A stretch of DNA of 64,000 nt, taken from the NCBI GenBank assembly GCA_905235315.1, contig CAJOLG010000001.1:1-64000 (forward strand). The letters run 5' to 3'. Position 1 is the first letter of the stretch. The number at the start of each line of letters is the position of its first letter. Below the pieces are notes generated by a model. The model worked only from the letters and a program-made list of their open reading frames with translations. It was not told where the DNA came from and searched no databases. The stretch is from an uncultured Solobacterium sp. Lineage in GTDB: Bacteria; Bacillota_I; Bacilli_A; Erysipelotrichales; Erysipelotrichaceae. Of the stretch, positions 50,525-58,670 are shown piece by piece. The position numbers and the translations under genes were made by a program.

Positions 50525-52369
50525 TCAGAGATTGGCAGCACCGATCATGCCGGCTTCATCCCCGAGCTCGGCGACTCCGATTTCCGGAATCATGCCGAAT
50601 CTTCCGCCGAAGCAGTCATCCTGCATCATCTTGCGGATTTCCGGGATCAGCGCATCCGCATATTCGGACATCGCACCGCCCAGCAGAACGAGCTGCGGAC
50701 GGAAGAGATTGACGATATTGACGATGCCGGTTCCCAGCATTTCCGTATACTGTTCCACGACTTCCGTGATTTCGATGTCCTTGAGATCTGCGAAGACTTC
50801 GGAGAGGGTCAGTTCACGGTTCTTGCGCTGAGCAGCAGCGGTCAGAAGAGCCGGGACGGAAGAATACGCTTCCAGGCATCCCTTTCTGCCGCAGGTGCAC
50901 TGCCGGCCGTTGGCACGGATTACCATATGGCCGACTTCACTGCCGCCCATGATGCCGCCGTCAAATACTTCCCCGTTGAGAATGATCCCGCCGCCGACAC
51001 CGTTTCCAAGCGTCAGCAGCACCACATCACGGTAGTCTTTTCCGGCACCCGCAACCTCTTCGCCAAGGGCTGCACAGTCCGCATCATTCGCGATCCGCAC
51101 CGGGCACGGAATCGTCTTGCCCATTTCCTCCTGCAGGTTGACTTCCTCCCAGCGGATATTGTTGGAGTAAACGACTTTGCCGGTCCGGCGGTCCACCGTT
51201 CCGGGAACACCGACCCCGACGCCGACGCACCGGTCAAGCGGAATGTTGTTTTCCTTCAGTAATGCAAGTGTTTCATCCGCGGTTTCCTGAATGATTTCAG
51301 ACGGTGTTTTCTTTGTGTCTGTCGCGAATTCCTTCTTGGCAAAAATACGGTTGTTCTCATCCACAAGGCCCATCTGAATACTGCCGGAGCCGATCACAAC
51401 ACCGGCCCGGATCGGGCTTGCCTTTTCACGGATCGTTGTAAGGAGGGCATCACACCATCCTTCAATGACAAAGTCCCCGCTTTCTGCCGGCAGGAAGATA
51501 CTGTCTCCCTTGCGGAAGGATGTCTTTTCCCCTTTATTGGAGATCGTTCCCTCACCGTCGAGGATCAGAATCGACAGGAAAGACTCTTTCCCGACCGTTC
51601 CCTGGGTGCGGTACAGCATCTTGCCGTCCATATCCAGTTTGTCGACCGTAAAGTAGTCGCAGTCCGCGACATGCGGATAGCTGGCGCCGCTTTCCGTGAT
51701 GGGAACCCGGTTGGTGACGGCGAGCGCTTTTTCAATGTGCAGGTCACGCTGCTTGCCGTCTTTCCCGACGCGTCCGTAGTCATACACACGGTATGTGACA
51801 TTGGAGTTCTGCTGAATCTCCGCAATCAGAATTCCCTTTCCGATCGCATGCAGCGTTCCGGATTCAATGAACAGGGCGTCTCCCTTGTGCACTTCCACCG
51901 CATTGAGCACTTCAAGCAGTGTGTTTTCCTTAATGCGCTGCGCAAACTCTTCTTTGGAGATTTCCTTCTTGAAGCCGTAGTACAGGAATGCGCCGGGTTC
52001 TGCGTCCAGCACATACCACATTTCAGTCTTGCCGTACTGGCCTTCGTTCTGAAGCGCAAAAACGTTTGATGGATGGACCTGGATGCTCAGGTTGTCTCTG
52101 GCGTCAATAAATTTGGTAAGAATCGGAAACTCGCGGAACCGGCGGCAGTTGGTGCCGAGCACTTCCATGCCGTTGGCATCGAGATACTCCTGCAGCGTTT
52201 TCCCTTTATATTCTCCTTCCGCGATAATACTCGGTCCGTCCGGATGGCAGGAAAGTTCCCACGCTTCCGCAAGAATGTCCCCGTCGTAGTCGATGTTGAA
52301 TTCATTCTTCAGTCTCTGGCCGCCCCACAGGTAGTCCTTACAGGCAGGCAATAGCTTCAAAACTGTCAT
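50525..52369 (-). CDS. Phosphomannose isomerase-ROK sugar kinase fusion
   Basis: A 614-residue cytoplasmic protein with two complete enzymes. Residues about 1-315 are class I mannose-6-phosphate isomerase: DYLWGGQRLKNEF, SIQVHPSN (zinc ligands Gln and His), EMWYVLDAEPGA and ESGTLHAIGKGIL. Residues about 318-614 are a ROK-family kinase: NDADCAALGE with the catalytic Asp (about 425), LTLGNGVGGGI, and zinc motif CTCGRKGCLEAY (about 490-501). Together they could phosphorylate mannose or glucose and convert mannose-6-phosphate to fructose-6-phosphate. GGAGG precedes the ATG. The frame is continuous, with no stop or frameshift at the junction. Confidence 0.93.
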   Translation of the reverse strand: MTVLKLLPACKDYLWGGQRLKNEFNIDYDGDILAEAWELSCHPDGPSIIAEGEYKGKTLQEYLDANGMEVLGTNCRRFREFPILTKFIDARDNLSIQVHPSNVFALQNEGQYGKTEMWYVLDAEPGAFLYYGFKKEISKEEFAQRIKENTLLEVLNAVEVHKGDALFIESGTLHAIGKGILIAEIQQNSNVTYRVYDYGRVGKDGKQRDLHIEKALAVTNRVPITESGASYPHVADCDYFTVDKLDMDGKMLYRTQGTVGKESFLSILILDGEGTISNKGEKTSFRKGDSIFLPAESGDFVIEGWCDALLTTIREKASPIRAGVVIGSGSIQMGLVDENNRIFAKKEFATDTKKTPSEIIQETADETLALLKENNIPLDRCVGVGVGVPGTVDRRTGKVVYSNNIRWEEVNLQEEMGKTIPCPVRIANDADCAALGEEVAGAGKDYRDVVLLTLGNGVGGGIILNGEVFDGGIMGGSEVGHMVIRANGRQCTCGRKGCLEAYSSVPALLTAAAQRKNRELTLSEVFADLKDIEITEVVEQYTEMLGTGIVNIVNLFRPQLVLLGGAMSEYADALIPEIRKMMQDDCFGGRFGMIPEIGVAELGDEAGMIGAANL

Positions 52370-52417
52370 ACTGTGAAATCCTCCGTCTGATTAAAAACTA
52401 CAGTTCATTTCATTTAT

Positions 52418-52457
52418 TGTAAAACAAAAGCGCGATTTTCTCTTCTCATTCCGCGCA
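52418..52457 (-). terminator. Weak terminator after the 226-residue membrane protein gene
   Basis: Minus strand: GCGCG / CGCGC arms around a long AG-rich loop, followed by TTTTGTTTT. Confidence 0.45.
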
Positions 52458-52475
52458 ATTGCATAAATATCCCTG

Positions 52476-53156
52476 TTATTCCTGCCCTGTCAGGTACTGG
52501 ACAAACTGTACCGCCAATGTGCGGTGCTGGCCTCCGGCCGGAAATCCTGCATAGATTTCCTCTTCCGCTTTCCCGTTGTAGTAAAAATAACGCTTCAGCA
52601 GTTCGGAATCACTGATATTCACGGCAATCGGGACCCCGTTCCGGTACTTGATCCGGCCCTCTCTCTCAAGTTTGGCAAGCAGGGTTTCGTCATACACCGT
52701 GCGCAGATCATCAAACCAGTCCTGTTCCGCATACCGATCGATCACATCTTCTCCGGTAATAAACAGATCAATGGTTCCGGTCATCACCATGGAAAACAGA
52801 CGCTGCTCATCCTCATACCCGTATTTGATAAAGTTGAGCTCATTCTCATCGGACGAGATGAACGAAGAATAATCCAGGAAGATTTCCTCCCGGCGCGGAT
52901 TGATCCGTTCTTCCGCAAACGGAGCTGTCAGCCCGTCCGTGGATTCTTCCGTCAGATTGAAATTGACCAGGGATACATAGAGCGCTGCTTTCTTCTGCGA
53001 AAACACGGAATAAAAAAACGATCCGGCAATTCCTGCAGTCACAAGAACAATGATCAGCGGAAGAAGGTAATAATCTTTGAAATATTCCAGTTTTTTGGCG
53101 AACGGTGCGTGTTTGATGGCCTCTCGTTCTTCCTTGAATTCATCCATGACAGGCAT
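52476..53156 (-). CDS. Single-pass membrane protein, unknown function
   Basis: A 226-residue protein. A cytoplasmic N-terminus of about 30 residues rich in Lys and Glu precedes one membrane helix (about 33-53, PLIIVLVTAGIAGSFFYSVF). The rest is extracellular. LFITGEDVIDRYAEQDWFDDLRTVYDE (about 130-156) resembles a lobe of solute-binding proteins, but I cannot assign a family. GAGGGG lies 9 nt before the ATG at 53156; the longer frame runs across the divergent promoter and is rejected. Confidence 0.6.
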   Translation of the reverse strand: MPVMDEFKEEREAIKHAPFAKKLEYFKDYYLLPLIIVLVTAGIAGSFFYSVFSQKKAALYVSLVNFNLTEESTDGLTAPFAEERINPRREEIFLDYSSFISSDENELNFIKYGYEDEQRLFSMVMTGTIDLFITGEDVIDRYAEQDWFDDLRTVYDETLLAKLEREGRIKYRNGVPIAVNISDSELLKRYFYYNGKAEEEIYAGFPAGGQHRTLAVQFVQYLTGQE

Positions 53157-53249
53157 GATTTGTACCCCTCGTATTTTTCCCGGATCCGGAATCGGTCCCG
53201 GCATATGATAAAATGAACTATACAGCACTGTTATCGGAAAGGAGTGTGT

Positions 53250-55145
53250 ATGTCCCCCCTGCAGGAAGCGATCATACGAAATGACCTCTGTCAGACGGAG
53301 CAGATTCTGAAAGCGTCCCCTTCCGCTGTCAACGAAGCGGAAAACGAAGATAATCTGCCGTTGTTTCTCGCTGCGCAGTATGGCTCCGTTGAGCTCCTGA
53401 AATACATTGTGGAATACTCCCGGGCAAGCCTTGATGCGTATGATTCCCAGCATCGAAATATACTTCATTATGCCACATTATCCGGTGATATTCAAAAAGT
53501 CATGTACCTTGTCAAACGGTGTGGAATGTCGCCGTTGGAAGCAGATAAAAACCTCATTACACCCTATGAACTTTCCTGGCGGATGTTTCCGGATACCCTG
53601 GGCCTGTATTACCAGTCTGTCATCGGAACCCCGTATCCCAGGATGTATCACAATCCCATCCGCCGCGGGTTTTTTCCGGATCCGTCGGTGATCCGGGTCA
53701 ATGACTGCTATTACATGGTGAATTCCTCATTCATCTTCTTCCCCTGCATTCCGATCTCCCGTTCCAGAGATCTGGTTCACTGGGAGATTATCGGACATGC
53801 GATCACCAATCCGCAGTGGTCAGGCCTCGGTTCGCTGGAAGGCGGCCGAGGATACTGGGCACCGGATATCAGCTATGACGGCGAACGGTTTTATATCACC
53901 GCCACCCTTCGGTACAACGATAACGGATGGCCCATCCGCCGGCAGATGATCGTCAGTGCAGAAACCCCGGAAGGCCCGTGGTCAAAGCCCTCCTTCCTTG
54001 AGGAAGACGGCATCGATCCCTCATTGTTTCATGAAGACGGCAGACACTATCTCCTGCTGAACCGGGGAGCCAGAATATGCGAACTCTCTTCGGACTGTAC
54101 AAAACAGATTTCAGAAGCGACACTGCTGTATTACGGTTCGCAGAAACACGCCCCTGAAGGCCCGCATCTTCTGAAAAAGGACGGATTCTACTATCTGTTT
54201 CAGGCGGAAGGCGGTACCGGGCCGGGCCACCGGATCACGGTTTCCCGCAGCCGCGAACTGTTCGGCATCTATGAACCGTGCCCGTACAACCCGATCCTGC
54301 GGCAGAATGACCCGCATGCGCCGATTCAGCGCTGCGGCCACGGAAAGCCGGTAGAGACCGCGGACGGCAGATGGTATATGGTCTATCTCTGCGGGCGGAT
54401 GCTGGACGGGAAGTTCAGTATTCTCGGGCGGGAGACAGCGATGGATCCGATCACCTGGACACCGGACGGATGGCCGCTTGTAAATAATCTTCAGGGGCCT
54501 TCCGCACTCTCTGCCATGCCGATCCTGCAAGAGACAATCCCGGAGAAAACCGGGTTCCGGGCCGGGATATGGCCTGCGGAGTGGATGACCCCGCGCGAAC
54601 CGCAGGACGGTGCGGTGGAGCCGATGGACGGTGCGGTACGGCTCTGTTCCTCTCCGGCACCGCTTTATTCCATTGAAAGCCGGAACCTCTTTCTGCACCG
54701 CCAGGAAAGCTTCCGGTTTGCGGCGGAATTCGTCCTGGAGCTGCCGCTTCTTAACGAAGGCCAGGAAGCAGGAATTGTCTGTTATTATGATGAAAACACG
54801 TATGTTTCGTTTATGACCGGGCGCAGAAACGGAGCCCTGTTCTGTCTCACCGCAGAGCGGATCGGGACAGAATCCCTTCTCCGCGAGTTCCCTCTTGCGG
54901 GGCAGCAGGAGAAGCGATACCGGTACGCCGTCAGAACGGACGGTCTGAACCGTGTGTTTACACTTTCCGACAGCGAAGGCAACCTGCTTCATCAGGAGGT
55001 GCTGGACAATGTATACTACCTTTGTGATGAGGGCATTCCGATGGGCAAGCGTTTTACCGGCGCTTTGTTCGGCGCAGCCGCATACGGCCCGGAGCCGTTT
55101 GCGTATCTGCTTCGCTCGGTAACGATTCACAATCAGGAGGAATGA
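53250..55145 (+). CDS. Ankyrin-repeat-GH43 glycosidase fusion
   Basis: A 631-residue protein without signal peptide. Residues about 1-120 form ankyrin repeats (LPLFLAAQYGSVELLKYIVEY and NILHYATLSGDIQKVMYLVKR). Residues about 134-440 are a GH43 five-blade propeller with all three catalytic acids: base Asp144 in FFPDPSV, Asp256 in GIDPSLF, and acid Glu303 in PEGPHLL. Residues about 450-631 look like the concanavalin-type C-terminal domain of GH43 beta-xylosidases/arabinofuranosidases. The enzyme likely removes xylose or arabinose from imported oligosaccharides. AAGGAG lies 5 nt before the ATG at 53250. The AraC gene follows after 12 nt. Confidence 0.9.
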   Translation: MSPLQEAIIRNDLCQTEQILKASPSAVNEAENEDNLPLFLAAQYGSVELLKYIVEYSRASLDAYDSQHRNILHYATLSGDIQKVMYLVKRCGMSPLEADKNLITPYELSWRMFPDTLGLYYQSVIGTPYPRMYHNPIRRGFFPDPSVIRVNDCYYMVNSSFIFFPCIPISRSRDLVHWEIIGHAITNPQWSGLGSLEGGRGYWAPDISYDGERFYITATLRYNDNGWPIRRQMIVSAETPEGPWSKPSFLEEDGIDPSLFHEDGRHYLLLNRGARICELSSDCTKQISEATLLYYGSQKHAPEGPHLLKKDGFYYLFQAEGGTGPGHRITVSRSRELFGIYEPCPYNPILRQNDPHAPIQRCGHGKPVETADGRWYMVYLCGRMLDGKFSILGRETAMDPITWTPDGWPLVNNLQGPSALSAMPILQETIPEKTGFRAGIWPAEWMTPREPQDGAVEPMDGAVRLCSSPAPLYSIESRNLFLHRQESFRFAAEFVLELPLLNEGQEAGIVCYYDENTYVSFMTGRRNGALFCLTAERIGTESLLREFPLAGQQEKRYRYAVRTDGLNRVFTLSDSEGNLLHQEVLDNVYYLCDEGIPMGKRFTGALFGAAAYGPEPFAYLLRSVTIHNQEE

Positions 55146-55157
55146 TCGCAGAACAGT

Positions 55158-56042
55158 ATGCGTATATCGAATGACGTGATTGACCGTATCTACTGCAACA
55201 GCACGGTTCGGTCCAGTGATTACCGGATGGCGGAGAACCATTCCCACAATTACTATGAAATTTTCTATGCCAAAAAAGGCAACACACGGTTTTTCGTGGA
55301 TGACCGCCTTTTTGACCTGCACGCCGGAGATTTCATTATTGTGCCGCCGAATCTGGTTCACTACAACCGCTATATCACCCAGACGACCCGGGTCAACATC
55401 TATTTCCGGGATGAGGATCTGCGCCGGGGAGATGACTATGTGATCAGCGGTCTTGGCGAAAAGGTTCTCGCAAAAGCCGCGATGTATCATACACCGGGCT
55501 CGTACCGTGATCTTCTTGAAAATGTCATCGATATGATGCTGCATGAAGATCATGTCAATGATGAGAATACCGAGGTGATGCTGCAGCTTTTGTTTCAGGA
55601 ATTCATCATCCTTTCAAGCCGTTACTGCATTCCGAATGTCGGCTACGACCATCAGATGACAGAGGAAGGCGACATTTCCATCCAGGAGGCCGCCCGGTTC
55701 ATTTCGGAAAACTACAATCTTCCGATCACCCTGAATTTTCTGGCGGAAAAATCCGGTCTCTCCCCTGCCTATTTCTCCAAACGCTTCCATCTGATTACCG
55801 GAATGGGTATGAAGGAATACCTCACGTATGTCCGTCTGAAACATGCGGAAGCCGAACTCGTCTCCACCTCGCACTCCATCCGGGAGATTGCGGAAAACAC
55901 CGGGTTCTCCGACAGTAACTACTTCAAGGATGTATTCAAGAAGGAGTACGGCATGTCACCGAGAACCTACCGCAACAGCAGAAAAACCGACCTGGTGGAA
56001 AACCGGAACCGGGTCGTAAAAAAGATTCCCAACGACTTCTGA
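55158..56042 (+). CDS. AraC-family transcriptional regulator with N-terminal cupin
   Basis: A 294-residue regulator. The N-terminus is a sugar-sensing cupin (HSHNYYEIFYAKKG near 28-41, LHAGDFIIVPPNLVHY near 54-69). The C-terminus carries two helix-turn-helix motifs of AraC/XylS (LNFLAEKSGLSPAYFSKRF near 192-210 and REIAENTGFSDSNYFKDVF near 240-258). It starts 12 nt after the ankyrin-GH43 gene with no terminator, so it is cotranscribed. It probably controls that gene and the facing pectin operon. The nearest GGAGG is 17 nt upstream of the ATG. Confidence 0.93.
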   Translation: MRISNDVIDRIYCNSTVRSSDYRMAENHSHNYYEIFYAKKGNTRFFVDDRLFDLHAGDFIIVPPNLVHYNRYITQTTRVNIYFRDEDLRRGDDYVISGLGEKVLAKAAMYHTPGSYRDLLENVIDMMLHEDHVNDENTEVMLQLLFQEFIILSSRYCIPNVGYDHQMTEEGDISIQEAARFISENYNLPITLNFLAEKSGLSPAYFSKRFHLITGMGMKEYLTYVRLKHAEAELVSTSHSIREIAENTGFSDSNYFKDVFKKEYGMSPRTYRNSRKTDLVENRNRVVKKIPNDF

Positions 56043-56048
56043 ATTTCC

Positions 56049-56115
56049 ATAAAAAAGCTGAACGTCCGTGCGTCCCATCCGGCAGATGGATTCCGCAGAC
56101 ATCAGCTTTTTTTCG
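56049..56115. terminator. Bidirectional terminator between araC-like and GH43 genes
   Basis: Arms AAAAAAGCTGA and TCAGCTTTTTTT with inner pairing (ACGTC with GACAT region). Confidence 0.75.
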
Positions 56116-57777
56116 TTACAGTTCCCGGGTGATCACGGAAAGGATTTCCGCGGCACCTTCTTCCGCTCCCTTTTTCGCAAGGGCGAAGATCCCGGTACTT
56201 ACGCCGGTCCAGGTATGATCCGCCGGGGTAAACCGACAGGTGCTGTCGACGTAAGGCGCATCCCCGGCCTGGAAGAAAATCCGCAGTTCCGGCGTTTCCG
56301 CATCGATACTGCTGAAGTACAGATTTTCCGCATCGGGCCTCAGGACCGTGACCGTGCCCTCTGCGTCAAGTTCTGCCTTCGAGGTTCTTACAAAGACCAT
56401 CCGGAAGGACAGCTCCGAAAGAGCAGAGGTTTCAATGTCAAAGGAGTTCCGGATGATTTCCGTTTTGTCCGTGTCACCGCCTTCGGATTCCGCAAGAACA
56501 ATGCGGGCCCCGTCTTCGGTACGTTCGGCGTACAGGCATGCATACTGCCCGCCCATCATCACAATACCGGCACGGTTTCCTTCTTTCAGGCGGGAAGCGT
56601 CCAGAAGAACCTCCATGGAGAATTCCGGCATGCACAGTTTCTGCGTCAGCACATTGGAACTGTGCCAGATAACCGGTTCCTCCTCATCGGAAAGATTCAG
56701 GGCGCGCAATGCAATGCCATCGGTATAGGACGGTTCCGCATACGGCGGTGTCCTGAGATTGCCGAGCCACTGCCACTGCAGACCCGGTTCATGATCGACA
56801 AACCAGTCCGAGGCTTCCGGATGGGTTTTCGGATATCCCTCAGCCGGCATCTCCCATTCGTATACAGGATTGCCCTTCCCGTCACCGTCTTTGTCCTCTC
56901 CGATCACAGGCCAGTCATCCTTCCAGGTTACCGGCTGAAGATGACAGATCCGCCCGTATATTCCGCGGTCCTGAAAATGCACAAACCAGTCTCTGCCGTC
57001 TTTGGCCTGAACGAGGCCGCCCTGATGCGGACCGTTGATTACGGTATTGCCCTGATCCATGACGGTTCTGATCTCATACGGCCCATGAATGGATTTACTG
57101 CGCAGGGCAGTCTGCCAGCCGTGGGTTACACCCCCTGCCGGCGCAAGAATATAGTACCAGCCGTTCCGTTTATATACTTTCGGCCCTTCGATGGTCACTG
57201 CAGGATGCGCCGGGTCATTCCCGTCAAAGAGGAACGTGTCCTCGGAAACCGCCCTGGTTCCGTCAGGGGACATTTCAAAGATACCGAGCATGCTTTTGAA
57301 TCCGATCCGGCTTTTGGCATACGCATGTATGATATATGCCCTGCCGTCTTCATCCCAATACGGACACGGATCGATAAATCCTTTTGCCGGGCGAACGCAT
57401 ATCGGTTCTGTCCACGGCCCGAGGATGCTTTCCGACTGCACCATATAGATTCCTTCATCCGGCATACCGTAAAAGATGAAGTATCTGCCGTCATGAAAAC
57501 GAATCGACGGCGCCCATACGCCCTCGGAATGACGCGGAATTTCATACCGCCTTCCAATCGCGGTACTGTCCTCGTGCGGAATGCCTCCGGTTCCGTCTTC
57601 GGAAATACGGTCTATGGCAAACCCTTTGAGTTCCCAGTTGACGAGATCGTTGGATACCAGAATCGGAAGACCTGGTACGTAGTTGAAAGTGGATGAGGTC
57701 AGAATGTATTCGTCATTCACACGAATTACATCCGGATCCGAGAAGTCGGCAAACAGTATCGGGTTGCGGTATTTCAT
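56116..57777 (-). CDS. GH43 beta-xylosidase/alpha-arabinofuranosidase-like
   Basis: A 553-residue cytoplasmic glycosidase. The catalytic Asp14 is in FADFSDPDVI, the second Asp in KGFIDPCPYWDEDGRAY (about 140), and the acid Glu in VTIEGPKVYKRNGWYY (about 200). The remainder (about 355-553) is the beta-sandwich domain common in GH43 xylosidases. With GH28 and GH105 in the same operon, arabinose side chains of rhamnogalacturonan are a likely substrate. It is the last gene of the minus-strand operon. Confidence 0.92.
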   Translation of the reverse strand: MKYRNPILFADFSDPDVIRVNDEYILTSSTFNYVPGLPILVSNDLVNWELKGFAIDRISEDGTGGIPHEDSTAIGRRYEIPRHSEGVWAPSIRFHDGRYFIFYGMPDEGIYMVQSESILGPWTEPICVRPAKGFIDPCPYWDEDGRAYIIHAYAKSRIGFKSMLGIFEMSPDGTRAVSEDTFLFDGNDPAHPAVTIEGPKVYKRNGWYYILAPAGGVTHGWQTALRSKSIHGPYEIRTVMDQGNTVINGPHQGGLVQAKDGRDWFVHFQDRGIYGRICHLQPVTWKDDWPVIGEDKDGDGKGNPVYEWEMPAEGYPKTHPEASDWFVDHEPGLQWQWLGNLRTPPYAEPSYTDGIALRALNLSDEEEPVIWHSSNVLTQKLCMPEFSMEVLLDASRLKEGNRAGIVMMGGQYACLYAERTEDGARIVLAESEGGDTDKTEIIRNSFDIETSALSELSFRMVFVRTSKAELDAEGTVTVLRPDAENLYFSSIDAETPELRIFFQAGDAPYVDSTCRFTPADHTWTGVSTGIFALAKKGAEEGAAEILSVITREL

Positions 57778-57786
57778 AAATTACTC

Positions 57787-58626
57787 CTACAGACTCGCTT
57801 CGAGCTGTCTCAGGTATTCCAGAGCCTGCTGGGCATTCTCCGGCCTTGTATTTTCCAGTGTAGCATGGATGAACGGTTTCTTCTCCTTTGCGAATCGAAG
57901 AATTGACCGATAATCCATATCCCCGAGCCCCGCTGCCATGCAGGAAGTCACTCCGGTTTCCGCTTTGAAATCTTTGAGATGAATGACCGCAATCTCCTTT
58001 TCGAGCAGGTTCATCGCCGTTTCAAACACTTCCTCTCTGGTATCCGCATTGGATTCATCCAGAAGATTTACCGGATCAAAGATGATCTGAAGATTCGGGG
58101 AATTGATTTCATCCAGTACGGTTCTTGCCCGTTCCGGGGAATATACGATATGTCTCCATACCGGTTCTATTGCAAGTATAACGCCAAACCGCTCTGCATC
58201 GTTTACGACCGGGCGAAGATTTTTGATAAATGTTTCCAGCGCCTCATCACTGTGTGAGGTTTCCGGATCATATTGATACCCGGTGTTCGGATTTCCGGTT
58301 TCGGTACCGACAACCCCTGCCCCAAGCAGCGACGCAAACCGCAGATGTGCCCTGTATTTTTCCTGATTTGCCTTCAGCGCAGCTTCATCCGGTGTCGCAA
58401 GATTCAGATAATTGCCGAGCACCGCAATATCAAGCCCCGCATCCGCAAATACCCGTTTCAGATACATGGCATACCCCGGTGTCAGCGCAGAAAGATCCGC
58501 AGTCAAACCCTGAATCTTGGAAAGCGCAAGGTGCACACAGGTAAATCCCTGTTCCCTGACCGTTCGCAGCTGCTCCGGAAGCGGAAGTTTTTCCGCATCA
58601 TGAAGCCGCAGTCCAAACTGGATCAT
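57787..58626 (-). CDS. Sugar phosphate isomerase/epimerase-like TIM-barrel protein
   Basis: A 279-residue AP endonuclease 2/xylose isomerase-like barrel. Metal-site residues are recognisable in VVGTETGNPNTGY (Glu, about 100), ILAIEPVWRHIVYS (Glu, about 150), QIIFDPVNLLDESN (Asp) and AVIHLKDFKAE (His, Asp). These enzymes isomerise or epimerise sugars or polyols; the substrate is probably a pectin-derived monosaccharide. It lies between GH43 and GH28, 9 nt from the former. Confidence 0.85.
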   Translation of the reverse strand: MIQFGLRLHDAEKLPLPEQLRTVREQGFTCVHLALSKIQGLTADLSALTPGYAMYLKRVFADAGLDIAVLGNYLNLATPDEAALKANQEKYRAHLRFASLLGAGVVGTETGNPNTGYQYDPETSHSDEALETFIKNLRPVVNDAERFGVILAIEPVWRHIVYSPERARTVLDEINSPNLQIIFDPVNLLDESNADTREEVFETAMNLLEKEIAVIHLKDFKAETGVTSCMAAGLGDMDYRSILRFAKEKKPFIHATLENTRPENAQQALEYLRQLEASL

Positions 58627-58670
58627 AACGTTTTTCTCCTTATTATCGGCGCAGAATCATCCGCACCGCA

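Noticed and set aside
53157..53468. Upstream extension of the 226-residue membrane protein frame
   Set aside because: It crosses the promoter and start of the divergent ankyrin-GH43 gene; GAGGGG supports the ATG at 53156.
55143..55175. Ten-codon leader ORF starting at the GH43 stop (ATGA overlap after GGAGGA)
   Set aside because: It is too short to support and may only reflect the Shine-Dalgarno for reinitiation at the AraC gene.
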